In this document: in pieces, positions 1-6,795 of the stretch
How positions within the stretch are numbered: the stretch's first letter is position 1
How the letters are laid out: the number at the start of each line of letters is the position of its first letter
NCBI GenBank assembly: GCA_023300205.1
Contig: JALZVD010000354.1
Span: 1-7,280, forward strand
DNA from: Akkermansiaceae bacterium
Lineage (GTDB): Bacteria > Verrucomicrobiota > Verrucomicrobiia > Verrucomicrobiales > Akkermansiaceae
Length of the DNA: 7,280 nucleotides
Reading direction: 5' to 3'
Notes under the pieces: generated by a model
What the model saw: the letters and a program-made list of their open reading frames with translations, nothing else
What the model was told of the DNA's origin: nothing
Database searches by the model: none
Translations under genes and position numbers: made by a program

Positions 1-446
1 CCCTCTTCTCCTAAGAGAACCCCTGTAGACAAATTAGAATTCACAAAATCCCAGCCATGAAGATGCACATTATTTTCAAAACCTATCTTATTGAAGTAAC
101 GGCCACCTCTAATTTCAAAACCTAAAGGTAAGTTTTTCAATTGAATAAATGCTTCTTCAAGCTCCGTTTCGACGCCTTCACTACCTTCAAGCGTGAACGC
201 AGTGCCTGTGATGAATCCATGAATATATTCATTCACACTCACTCCTAACTCCACCTCCACAGCCTGAAGAGTGAAATCATCATTAGGGTCGTGTTCGTGC
301 ACAGCAACTGCGCCTATATCTCTATCAGTAAGCCCACCCGTGGCAAACCCATGAATATTAATAGAGAAATCTGGTTCAGCATAAACAGAGAGACTAAGAC
401 CCTGTAGAGCCACCATCACACCGATTGTTTTTGTGGTTAACTTCAT
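1..446 (-). CDS. Outer-membrane beta-barrel (porin/receptor-like) protein, N-terminal part, cut by the window edge
   Basis: An open frame of 148 codons starts at the ATG whose complement is 444-446 and runs leftward off the window without a stop, so the C-terminal part is missing. Residues 1-23 form a Sec signal peptide (KLTTK, a hydrophobic core, then VYA before EPD). The mature part alternates short beta-like strands (VEVELGVSV, YIHGFITG, EEAFIQLKNLP, FEIRGGRYF). The segment from 'LPLGFEIRGGRYFNKIGF' through 'HLHGWDFV' to 'LLGEE' resembles a family of large outer-membrane proteins often annotated as zinc-regulated TonB-dependent receptors or porin-like proteins. No plug domain or TonB box is visible in this part, so transport is inferred and the substrate unknown. 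A histidine/acid patch (HEHDPNDD, about residues 50-57) could bind metal, but that is a guess. It diverges from the sulfatase gene across 91 bp holding an inverted repeat. No Shine-Dalgarno motif precedes the start. Confidence 0.75.
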   Translation of the reverse strand, partial: MKLTTKTIGVMVALQGLSLSVYAEPDFSINIHGFATGGLTDRDIGAVAVHEHDPNDDFTLQAVEVELGVSVNEYIHGFITGTAFTLEGSEGVETELEEAFIQLKNLPLGFEIRGGRYFNKIGFENNVHLHGWDFVNSNLSTGVLLGEE

Positions 447-458
447 GACGAAAATAAC

Positions 459-478
459 GCAACTTAATTGCATTAAGT
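459..478. promoter_or_regulatory. Inverted repeat, candidate operator upstream of the outer-membrane protein gene
   Basis: ACTTAAT-TGC-ATTAAGT at 462-478 is a perfect 7-bp inverted repeat with a 3-bp centre. It overlaps a second one, GCAA-CTTAA-TTGC, at 459-471. The site begins 13 bp upstream of the start codon of the minus-strand gene. Read on the minus strand, a TTGACT hexamer (476-481) could be a -35 box, with a poor GTTATT (453-458) 17 bp further on as -10. The repeat would then lie between the promoter boxes, a usual place for a repressor. A Fur/Zur-type regulator is one possibility because the target may be a metal-linked outer-membrane protein. The sequence does not match a consensus that I can assign with confidence. 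Confidence 0.4.
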
Positions 479-537
479 CAAATCCAAAAATAAAAAAAGT
501 TGCCCTAGTTCTCATTTAACATAGAAACTCTCTTAGA

Positions 538-1992
538 ATGAAAGAGAAACAAGCCATAAAAAAAATAACCCTAGTCACAATCCTCTACGCTAGCCTCAGC
601 ATCCTATCCTTCGCCACCACACAACCCAACATTATCTACATCAACACAGATGACTGGGGAATAGGCAAAGTCCCATTCATGAAAATGGATCCAGCTAGCC
701 AGCGCATCATCAAAACCCCTCACCTAGATAAGCTAAAATCAGACGGAATGCTATTCACAGACGCCTATGCTGGAAATGCAGTCTGCGGCCCATCCAGGTG
801 CTCACTCATCTCAGGCAAGCACCCAGGAAATGCAGCATGGCGCGCTAACCTAAAAAAACTCCCTAACAATATGTGGCCACCAAAATACCCCCTCCTGGGC
901 ACAGTCGCCCAACAAGCCGGATACAAAACAGCAGCATTCGGAAAAGTCTCTCACGGAGGATCAAACACCCCAGAAGAAATTACCAACACAGGATGGGACT
1001 ACTGGCTAGGCTTCCTCGGCCACGTGGATTGCAGAGACTTCTACTCCTCCTACATCTGGGAAAACGGCAACAAAATCCAACTCCCTAAAAACAACCCTCA
1101 AACCCTCAAAGGAACCACCCTAAGATCAACACCTATCGGCACCGGTGTCGTAGGAGAAGGAAAAGCAACATTCATAGAAGACCTCTACGCAGATAAAATC
1201 ATCGAGTTCATTGAGCTAAATAAAGCACACCCATTCTTCATATACTTCGCCAGCACAGTCCCACACGGAGGACCTCCAGGAGGAATGAGAGTCCCATCTC
1301 TAGAAGGCTATGATCAGATAAAAAAACTCACACTCCACGAACAAGTCTACTGCGCACTACTCACCAGACACGACCGAAACGTAGGCCGTATCAGAAAAGC
1401 AGTCAAAGACCTCGGTCTAGAAAAAAACACCATCATCATCTGGACCTCAGATAATGGAGACGAAGACAGCTACTACAAAAGAACCAAAACCTTTGACGGC
1501 AACGGACCATTCAAAATGATGAAACGCTCCCTCTACGAAGGCGGCATCCGCGTCCCTCTCATCGCCTACTGGCCAGGAACCATCAAGCCAGGAACCAGCT
1601 CCAACCTCCAAACCACCCAATGGGATCTCATGCCTACACTCGCTAACGCAGGAAGCAAAACCATCACCAAAGACATGGACGGAATCTCCATCATGCCTAC
1701 ACTACGCGGAGAACCAGAAAAACAAACCCAGCGCAACTACCTCTACTTCGAATTCTACGAAAGAGGTAAACAACAATCTGTCCGTATCGGTGACTGGAAA
1801 GGCTATAGAATCGGTGGCTGGGACGGAGACATCGAACTCTACAACCTAAAAAATGATATCGGAGAAGCAAACAACATCGCCGCGAAAAATCCAGAAATTG
1901 TGAAAACAATCGCAGACATCATGAAAAAAGAACACAGCCCACACCCTGTCTGGAACCTAGATACTAACCCCAAACAAACCCTAAAGAAATAA
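538..1992 (+). CDS. Secreted S1-family (arylsulfatase-type) sulfatase
   Basis: The 484-residue product hydrolyses sulfate esters, probably on a carbohydrate, outside the cytoplasm. Residues 1-26 are a Sec signal peptide (KKITLV, hydrophobic core, cleavage near SFA|TT). The alkaline-phosphatase-fold core follows: PNIIYINTDDWG with metal-binding D38/D39; C83-G-P-S-R87, the CxPSR signature whose Cys becomes formylglycine; K136 and H139 in 'FGKVSH'; H243 in 'VPHGG'; D305/N306 in 'SDNG'; K329 and 'YEGGIRVP' near 333-340. All expected metal and sulfate-binding positions look intact, and the length is usual for S1 sulfatases. The C-terminal part (about 395-470, 'IGDWKGYRI', 'ELYNLKND') is the typical small subdomain. 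'GKVSH' recalls iduronate-2-sulfatase-like enzymes, while 'YSSYIWENGNKI' recalls arylsulfatase A-like ones, so I cannot name the substrate. It needs a formylglycine-generating enzyme or an equivalent; a SUMF1-domain gene lies at 6796. It appears monocistronic, faces the cysteine synthase gene, and has no Shine-Dalgarno motif. Confidence 0.93.
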   Translation: MKEKQAIKKITLVTILYASLSILSFATTQPNIIYINTDDWGIGKVPFMKMDPASQRIIKTPHLDKLKSDGMLFTDAYAGNAVCGPSRCSLISGKHPGNAAWRANLKKLPNNMWPPKYPLLGTVAQQAGYKTAAFGKVSHGGSNTPEEITNTGWDYWLGFLGHVDCRDFYSSYIWENGNKIQLPKNNPQTLKGTTLRSTPIGTGVVGEGKATFIEDLYADKIIEFIELNKAHPFFIYFASTVPHGGPPGGMRVPSLEGYDQIKKLTLHEQVYCALLTRHDRNVGRIRKAVKDLGLEKNTIIIWTSDNGDEDSYYKRTKTFDGNGPFKMMKRSLYEGGIRVPLIAYWPGTIKPGTSSNLQTTQWDLMPTLANAGSKTITKDMDGISIMPTLRGEPEKQTQRNYLYFEFYERGKQQSVRIGDWKGYRIGGWDGDIELYNLKNDIGEANNIAAKNPEIVKTIADIMKKEHSPHPVWNLDTNPKQTLKK

Positions 1993-2013
1993 AAGATCGG
2001 TTAATCACGCACC

Positions 2014-2050
2014 AAAAAAACGCCACTCCGTAACCTACGAAGTGGCGTTT
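2014..2050. terminator. Rho-independent terminator between convergent genes, strongest on the minus strand
   Basis: AAACGCCACT at 2018-2027 pairs perfectly with AGTGGCGTTT at 2041-2050, and an inner CGTA/TACG (2029-2032 with 2036-2039) extends the hairpin around one mismatch. The plus-strand A run at 2014-2020 gives a run of seven U after the stem for minus-strand transcripts, so it is a strong terminator for the cysteine synthase gene ending at 2078. On the plus strand, the stem after the sulfatase gene ends in TTT followed by CTGTT. It may therefore also stop that transcript, less efficiently. Confidence 0.85.
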
Positions 2051-2077
2051 CTGTTAGAATCATTTTATAGCAGCAAC

Positions 2078-3049
2078 CTAGACAATCACATCTGACACAG
2101 GCAGCGCTGACACCTCTGCCTTAACTGACTCAGCAAGCGGAGTAGAAAGATACCTCTCAGTAGAAGAGCAACCAATAGTAACGATCGTCTTACCTGCATA
2201 CTCTGGACGCTTACCCAGCTCAATAGCCGCCCAAACGTTAGCCCCAGTCGAGATCCCCGCTGGCAGACCCTCTTCTTGTGCAAGAAGCCCCGCAGTCGTG
2301 AACGCATCTTCATCAGTTACTTTGATCGTGTCATCAATGATATCCACATTACAGTTACCAGGAATGAAGCCAGCACCGATTCCCTGAATCTTATGCGGCC
2401 CAGGACTCCCTCCGCCGATCACAGGACTATTCATCGGCTCAACAGCATACGTCTTCATATCACATCGCTGCTTCAGAACCTCAGAAACACCAGTAATAGT
2501 ACCTCCTGTTCCCACTCCAGCTACAAAAGCATCAATATTACCCCCTGTAGCCTCCCAGATTTCCTCAGCCGTAGTCTGTCTATGCACCTCAGGATTAGCA
2601 GGATTATCAAACTGCTGCGGACCAAACCCTCCATCACCAAATTCCTCAAGCATCTGCTTCGCCTTAGCGATTGCTCCACCCATCCCCTTAGGACCAGGCG
2701 TCAATACAAGCTCAGCACCTAACATTCTAAGAAGAACTCTACGCTCAATAGACATCGTCTCAGGCATCGTAAGAATACAACGGTATCCCTTAGCGCGTGC
2801 TACAAACGCTAGCGCAATCCCTGTATTTCCAGAAGTAGGCTCTATGATGCAACCACCCGGCTTCAACTTGCCACTCTTCTCCGCATCTTCGATCATTGCC
2901 TTACCGATTCGGTCTTTGACACTAAACAATGGATTAAAAAATTCCGCTTTGACATAAATATTCGCATTCACGCCTTCCGTTAGTTTATTCAGTTTGATCA
3001 ATGGAGTATTACCCACTGTATCCACCATGCTGTTTGATATTTTATTCAT
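2078..3049 (-). CDS. cysK: Cysteine synthase A (O-acetylserine sulfhydrylase)
   Basis: A PLP-dependent cytoplasmic enzyme that makes L-cysteine from O-acetylserine and sulfide. The 323 residues match the usual CysK length. The N-terminus 'VGNTPLIKL' (12-20) is typical. K45 in 'FSVKDRIG' is the Schiff-base lysine. 'PTSGNTG' (71-77) is the substrate loop, 'GTGGT' (180-184) the PLP phosphate-binding loop, 'GISTGAN' (265-271) a further conserved loop, and 'CSSTERYLST' (294-303) contains the serine that contacts the PLP ring nitrogen. Two small departures: F42 before SVKDR, where many homologues have a small residue, and Thr instead of Gly in 'SSGERYLST'. The ATG at 3047-3049 is preferred because residues 1-7 match the CysK N-terminus; the alternative M8 (3026-3028) would clip it. 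No Shine-Dalgarno motif is present. The gene lies between two terminators, so it is probably transcribed alone, with no cysE beside it. A related cysteine synthase-like beta-synthase cannot be fully excluded. Confidence 0.93.
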   Translation of the reverse strand: MNKISNSMVDTVGNTPLIKLNKLTEGVNANIYVKAEFFNPLFSVKDRIGKAMIEDAEKSGKLKPGGCIIEPTSGNTGIALAFVARAKGYRCILTMPETMSIERRVLLRMLGAELVLTPGPKGMGGAIAKAKQMLEEFGDGGFGPQQFDNPANPEVHRQTTAEEIWEATGGNIDAFVAGVGTGGTITGVSEVLKQRCDMKTYAVEPMNSPVIGGGSPGPHKIQGIGAGFIPGNCNVDIIDDTIKVTDEDAFTTAGLLAQEEGLPAGISTGANVWAAIELGKRPEYAGKTIVTIGCSSTERYLSTPLAESVKAEVSALPVSDVIV

Positions 3050-3085
3050 AATAATTGTATTTCTCGTCTAGTTCACTGTCTCAAA

Positions 3086-3114
3086 TTTTTACCCTATCAT
3101 ATTGCCAGTATCAA
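3086..3114 (-). promoter_or_regulatory. Weak candidate promoter for the cysteine synthase gene
   Basis: Read on the minus strand, TTGATA (plus 3109-3114) and TAAAAA (plus 3086-3091) are separated by 17 bp. They match the sigma-70 -35 and -10 consensus at 5/6 and 4/6 positions. This would start the transcript near 3079, about 30 nt before the ATG. The gene needs a promoter here because a terminator at 3165-3195 separates it from the upstream desaturase gene. The region is AT-rich, so a match of this quality can occur by chance. Confidence 0.3.
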
Positions 3115-3164
3115 GCCAGATAGTGAAAACATCAAGTGTGTCATCCGCCAAGAATCACATGAAC

Positions 3165-3195
3165 AAAAAAACGCGGCCCTAACAATGGAACCGCG
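3165..3195 (-). terminator. Rho-independent terminator after the desaturase gene
   Basis: On the minus strand, CGCGG (plus 3191-3195) pairs with CCGCG (plus 3172-3176). The stem can be extended inward by UCC with GGG or similar pairs around an ATTGTTA loop. It is followed at once by seven U (plus A run 3165-3171). It lies about 30 bp after the desaturase stop codon and separates that transcript from cysK. Confidence 0.88.
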
Positions 3196-3226
3196 CTAAT
3201 AATAAAAAGAATAATTCCCAGAGATA

Positions 3227-4312
3227 TTAAGCCCTAGCAACCTTTACCTTACCGATACCTCGCACTACAGCACGGGTCTCAACATGGATCTCCTTCAACG
3301 CTGACTTAGATAAATCAACCTTACTTGCGATCGCCTCATCGATTCGCTCAAAACACGCAGCAAGTCGCTCAGATAAAGCATCTACAACCTCCATCACATC
3401 CACCTTCTCACGCTTCTGATCAATCAAACGCTTCGCCTCTCGCATTTCTGCAAGTAATATCTTAGCATCTGATACACGTCGCAGATTACTAGTAAGACCA
3501 AATTTAGAAAGCAACCAGATCATCCACTTCGTAGGATCAAACTGCCATGGCTTCACTCCATTTCTGTAGTCATGCTGAAATGCATGGTGATAATTGTGAT
3601 ACCCCTCACCACAGGTAAACACAGCCATAATTGCAGAATCCCTCGCTGAGTTTCCTGAGTTATAAGGCCGAGTTCCCAATGTGTGGCACAATGAATTAAT
3701 AAAGAATGTGCAGTGCTGAACCACCACAATACGGAGGAAACCAGCAATCAAAAAACAACCCAGTGCCACAGACCATCCACCTACCAAATAACCAAGAACA
3801 GGAGGAATAATCAGACCAACTACAAAGCCTATCAAATGCACCCACTTATCTTGCCACATCACCAACTTATCACGCTGAAGATCCGCAACATTGTCCTGCA
3901 CTGGCATCGGGTCCAACTTAAACAGTAACCAACCTATATGAGCATAGAAGAAACCACGTGAAATATCATACGGATCCCCATCGTGATCCACATGCTTATG
4001 GTGGTGACGGTGGTCAGATGCCCAACTCAGACATGAGTTCTCAAATGCTGCCGCACCAAACACAAGAGTGAAAAACTTAACCGGCCACTTCGCCTTAAAA
4101 GACAAGTGAGAGAATAATCTGTGGTAACCCAGCGTGATGCTCATAATAGTCGCCACAACATAGAAAAAGAACATCCCCAATTGGAACTGCCAATGCGGCA
4201 ACCCATGAGTAGCTAAGTAAATAGGAACAAAGATAAGTGATACAAGTGTCGTGGTAATAAGGAAGATACTCGTCTTCCAGTTAACTCTTTCGAATGGAAA
4301 GTCTTTAAACAT
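3227..4312 (-). CDS. Membrane-bound diiron fatty acid desaturase (delta-9 acyl-CoA/acyl-lipid type)
   Basis: Introduces a cis double bond into a saturated acyl chain in the cytoplasmic membrane, using O2 and an electron donor not encoded here. The 361 residues carry the three histidine boxes of the stearoyl-CoA desaturase family: H64-RLFS-H69; H101-RH-H104-H105 inside 'SDHRHHHKHVDHDGDPY'; and H239-NY-H242-H243 in 'GEGYHNYHH'. The additional ligand region 'HCTFFINSLCHTLGTRPY' (H200, N206, H210) is also intact. Hydrophobic segments lie near 15-33, 42-62, 78-92, 158-178 and 181-198. After 'SNLRRVSDAKIL' (about 275-287) comes a charged, helical, possibly coiled-coil tail of about 75 residues, a tail type also known in other bacterial desaturases. 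Regiospecificity is assigned by family resemblance only. The gene seems monocistronic, ending at a strong terminator. A weak promoter candidate (minus-strand TTGGCG at 4365-4370, TAAATT at 4343-4348, 16-bp spacer) lies upstream. There is no Shine-Dalgarno motif; an AT-rich leader precedes the ATG. Confidence 0.92.
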   Translation of the reverse strand: MFKDFPFERVNWKTSIFLITTTLVSLIFVPIYLATHGLPHWQFQLGMFFFYVVATIMSITLGYHRLFSHLSFKAKWPVKFFTLVFGAAAFENSCLSWASDHRHHHKHVDHDGDPYDISRGFFYAHIGWLLFKLDPMPVQDNVADLQRDKLVMWQDKWVHLIGFVVGLIIPPVLGYLVGGWSVALGCFLIAGFLRIVVVQHCTFFINSLCHTLGTRPYNSGNSARDSAIMAVFTCGEGYHNYHHAFQHDYRNGVKPWQFDPTKWMIWLLSKFGLTSNLRRVSDAKILLAEMREAKRLIDQKREKVDVMEVVDALSERLAACFERIDEAIASKVDLSKSALKEIHVETRAVVRGIGKVKVARA

Positions 4313-4667
4313 AATGGTTAGTGAATTTTGGTTTATATAATTAATTTATGGAGGGCTTAGAATACGCCAATGGTGGTGAAACCTGTCAGCGCACCGCTCT
4401 CTTACTCCCTAAATAACCAAAACACCATAAAAATCCCTTCATCCCAACTACCATATACACAATAAACTTACAGTAAGCATTTTACAATAGTTAAAATACA
4501 CCAAAAAACAACATCAACCCCAGATTGATCCTCACCCAGATAAAGCCTCAAATTTCCTCAATTCAACAAAAACAGCAACACTCTAAGCTCACTAGATCCC
4601 CTCGCTTGAGATTTGACAAACCAGAAAACTAACCGCTTACTTCTCACCATATCTAACACGCCCATTC
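4313..4667. other. 355-bp divergent intergenic region, no gene supported
   Basis: This gap separates the leftward desaturase gene from the rightward peptidase gene, so it should hold two promoters. It contains an AT-rich tract next to the desaturase start (4331-4349), an 11-bp perfect palindrome CTTAC-A-GTAAG at 4467-4477, an A/C-rich stretch from about 4478 to 4600, and a perfect TTGACA hexamer at 4613-4618. The only plus-strand frames near an SD-like GGAGGG (4350-4355) are 22 and 31 codons long and look accidental. I see no tRNA, riboswitch or repeat array. Confidence 0.7.
4613..4641 (+). promoter_or_regulatory. Candidate promoter for the M15-type peptidase gene
   Basis: A perfect TTGACA -35 hexamer at 4613-4618 is followed after 17 bp by CTTACT (4636-4641), a poor -10 match (3/6). 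Transcription would begin near 4648 and leave a leader of about 20 nt without a Shine-Dalgarno motif. The -35 box and its placement support the call; the weak -10 limits it. Confidence 0.4.
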
Positions 4668-5273
4668 ATGAACATCATCATTAAATCGCTTACCATACTC
4701 GCAGCAGCCGCGCTCTCCACCTCATGTGGCTCATTTCCAGGCTCTAAGCCACCTGTTAAACCCGCCACCCCAGCTCCAGCTCCCACCCCTGTCAAGAAAA
4801 TCACCAAACCAACCATTTCATCAAATGCAGCCCTAGCCAAAAGAGTACTCAACCACCCCAAAATCACTCTCCTTCGTAAACAAGTAAGTGGCAGAGTCGA
4901 TGGAGCCAGCTCCTACCACAACATCGCATCCGTTGCTCGAGGATACAGCGCCAAACGTAGCAGCTACGGAAACGCACCAGGCGGCTACACCAAGCTAAGA
5001 TCACAAATGCTTCAAACCATGCTCTACCTCGCTGACACAAAGGGATACAAATACAGAGTCACCTCTATCGCTGGAGGATCTCACAGTCGCACATCCAGAC
5101 ACTACGCAGGCATCGCCTTTGACGTAGACATGATCAACGGCAGAAAAGTAGGCTACAGTAACCCCTACTACAAAGCACTCATGAGAGCAGGCAGAGCAAA
5201 AGGTGCCACTGAAGTCCTCGGGCCTGGAGACAGAGCTCACAGCTCTCACGTCCACATCGCCTGGCCTAGATAA
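4668..5273 (+). CDS. Probable lipoprotein, M15-like zinc peptidase (D,D-carboxypeptidase/cell-wall hydrolase type)
   Basis: A 201-residue exported protein likely to cleave peptidoglycan peptides. Residues 1-20 are a signal peptide ending in 'LSTSC'; C20 is the probable lipidated cysteine, although Ser at -3 is less usual than Leu. A proline-rich linker (about 24-48) would tether the domain to a membrane. The catalytic region begins with 'IAGGSHSRTSRHYAG'. H145 and D152 have the HxxxxxxD spacing of M15 zinc ligands, and H194/H196 in 'SSHVHIAW' supply the final ligand. E182 in 'GATEVLGPGD' is a possible catalytic acid. The stretch 'SSYGNAPGG' (98-106) recalls uncharacterised bacterial proteins with the same M15-like C-terminus. 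The exact bond cut cannot be read from the sequence. The gene stands alone: a promoter candidate lies upstream and a terminator at 5301-5345. The start is the only ATG that keeps the full signal peptide; there is no Shine-Dalgarno motif. Confidence 0.82.
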   Translation: MNIIIKSLTILAAAALSTSCGSFPGSKPPVKPATPAPAPTPVKKITKPTISSNAALAKRVLNHPKITLLRKQVSGRVDGASSYHNIASVARGYSAKRSSYGNAPGGYTKLRSQMLQTMLYLADTKGYKYRVTSIAGGSHSRTSRHYAGIAFDVDMINGRKVGYSNPYYKALMRAGRAKGATEVLGPGDRAHSSHVHIAWPR

Positions 5274-5300
5274 TCAGATAAATCACAATTTCATTCACTG

Positions 5301-5345
5301 ATCCCATTTCCGCAGCCTGACAACTCTGCTAAAGTGGGATTTTTT
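5301..5345 (+). terminator. Rho-independent terminator after the M15-type peptidase gene
   Basis: ATCCCATTT at 5301-5309 pairs with AAGTGGGAT at 5332-5340 (9 bp including one G-U pair). An inner GCAG/CTGC (5312-5315 with 5326-5329) extends the hairpin, and six T follow (5340-5345). It begins 27 bp after the stop codon and separates this gene from the downstream oxidoreductase pair. Confidence 0.88.
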
Positions 5346-5473
5346 GTGCCCACTCACTTAGACAACTTACCCACTCAAGACCGCTATCATTTCTGACGAT
5401 TTAGTTTTCCATCAGCCTCATCAAAGTATAGATTACCAACAATCATAAAATCATCTACACCCTTTAAAATACC

Positions 5474-6790
5474 ATGTCAGAAAATACCAAACCCACTGAA
5501 TCATCTCAAGCCACCCGCCGACACTTCATAAAAAAAACCACCATCGCTACAGCAGCAGGCATCACTCTCCCCCTCACCAGCTACGCACAAGAATCAGCCC
5601 CCAAGAAAAAACTCAAAGTCGGCGTCATCGGACTCGGCGCTCGCGGATCCGGCGCAGTCAGAGACATCCTCACCGCTGATCCAGACACCATCCTCTGGGC
5701 AGTCGCGGACATCTTTCAAAGCCGCATGAAAACCATCCCCAAATTCAAAGCAAAATACACCGACCGCATAGACACAGAAAACGGCAACCGCGAATTCGTC
5801 GGCTTTGATGCCTTCCAGAAAGTCATCGACAGCGGAGTAGACATCATCCTACTCACATCCACCCCAGTCTTCAGACCTCAACACTTCGCAGCCTGTGTAG
5901 CCGCAGGAAAACACGTCTTCCTAGAAAAACCATTCGCCCTAGATATCCCAGGACTCAAAAGCATCGTCGCATCGGCCAAGCGTGCTCAGACTAACAACCT
6001 ATCAGTCCTCACCGGACTCGTCTGGCGCTACAGCCCACAACTCTTGGAAATGCACCAGCGTATCAAAGACGGAGAAATAGGAGACATCCTCTCAGTCTCA
6101 TCATCATACTGCGGCAGTGACAGACCAAATAAAATGCCAGACATTAAGTTCAAGCCAACAACCATGTCAGATATGGAATGGTCACTCAGATATTGGCAGA
6201 GCTATGTCGAACTAGGCGGCGACGGCCCACTAGAATTCATGATCCACGGCATCGACCGCATGTCATGGGCCATGGGTGATAAAATGCCCATCAAATGTAT
6301 CGCAAACGGCGCTAACTCCGTCCCAACCATCGGCGCTAATACCTGGGACAGCTTCAACCTCCGCTTCGAATACAACGATGGCAGAACCGCAGACTTCTTC
6401 GGCCGCCAGATCCCTGGAACCTTCGCATCCAGCGGAGACATCATCACAGGAACCAAAGGTAGAGCAATCGCCAGCGGAAAAAACGCATCCATCATCGTAG
6501 ACGGTAAAACAACCTGGCAAAGCTCCAGCGAACTAGGCTATATCGACGAGCACAAAACCTTCACTGAACACATCCGCAACGGAAAAACATACAACGATGT
6601 CATCGGTAAATTTGAACACACCCACGCCATGTGCATCATGGGACGCGATGCAGGATACACCGGCCAGCTCATCACCGATAAACAACTCATGGCATCTACC
6701 AATCAATTCATCGACACCACAGACTTAAATTTCGAAACCCCATTCACCGCACGCCCATCGGCCCAACCCGGCGTTACAAAGTTCGTCTAA
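5474..6790 (+). CDS. Tat-exported Gfo/Idh/MocA-family NAD(P)-dependent oxidoreductase
   Basis: A 438-residue member of a family whose enzymes mostly oxidise or reduce sugars, inositols and sugar derivatives with NAD(P). The N-terminus is a twin-arginine signal (R15-R16 in 'TRRHFIKKT', a weakly hydrophobic stretch 22-36, cleavage near SYA|QES at 38), so the folded protein with its cofactor is expected in the periplasm. The Rossmann fold starts at 'KVGVIGLGARGSG' (48-60, GxGxxG). 'FLEKPF' (149-154) contains the EKP motif with the likely catalytic K152. 'IHGIDRMSWAMGD' (257-269), with H258 and D261, is the family's active-site helix. The C-terminal domain is intact, ending near 'TPFTARPS'. Exported proteins of this family are numerous in Planctomycetota and Verrucomicrobiota and their substrates are mostly unknown; I cannot name one here. 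The gene follows a terminator, so its promoter should lie in 5346-5473, where I find no convincing boxes. It is 5 bp upstream of the SUMF1-domain gene, a probable operon. No Shine-Dalgarno motif. Confidence 0.9.
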   Translation: MSENTKPTESSQATRRHFIKKTTIATAAGITLPLTSYAQESAPKKKLKVGVIGLGARGSGAVRDILTADPDTILWAVADIFQSRMKTIPKFKAKYTDRIDTENGNREFVGFDAFQKVIDSGVDIILLTSTPVFRPQHFAACVAAGKHVFLEKPFALDIPGLKSIVASAKRAQTNNLSVLTGLVWRYSPQLLEMHQRIKDGEIGDILSVSSSYCGSDRPNKMPDIKFKPTTMSDMEWSLRYWQSYVELGGDGPLEFMIHGIDRMSWAMGDKMPIKCIANGANSVPTIGANTWDSFNLRFEYNDGRTADFFGRQIPGTFASSGDIITGTKGRAIASGKNASIIVDGKTTWQSSSELGYIDEHKTFTEHIRNGKTYNDVIGKFEHTHAMCIMGRDAGYTGQLITDKQLMASTNQFIDTTDLNFETPFTARPSAQPGVTKFV

Positions 6791-6795
6791 CAACC

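Noticed and set aside
2276..2722. 148-codon plus-strand open frame antisense to cysK
   Set aside because: It lies wholly within the cysteine synthase gene, its translation has no recognisable domain, and the composition is Ser/Arg/Leu-rich as expected for a shadow frame. The strand's base asymmetry produces such frames.
3050..3164. Possible riboswitch or attenuator in the cysK leader
   Set aside because: The space between the upstream terminator and the start is about 115 bp, and I found no SAM-type helices or a second terminator hairpin near the start.
2014..3195. The two 'AAAAAAACGC' segments (from 2014 and from 3165) as a dispersed repeat
   Set aside because: Each is the A run plus the foot of a separate terminator hairpin. 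The stems differ beyond these bases, so the similarity reflects terminator structure and not a shared element.
3227..3490. C-terminal tail of the desaturase as a novel fused domain
   Set aside because: The charged helical tail follows a conserved 'NLRRV' transition that I recognise from other bacterial desaturases of similar length, so it is probably normal for the subfamily.
4370..4465. 31-codon plus-strand frame after an SD-like GGAGGG, and an overlapping 22-codon frame from 4348
   Set aside because: The GGAGGG at 4350-4355 is 14 nt from the ATG, longer than usual. The other genes here do not use such motifs, and neither peptide has a recognisable character.
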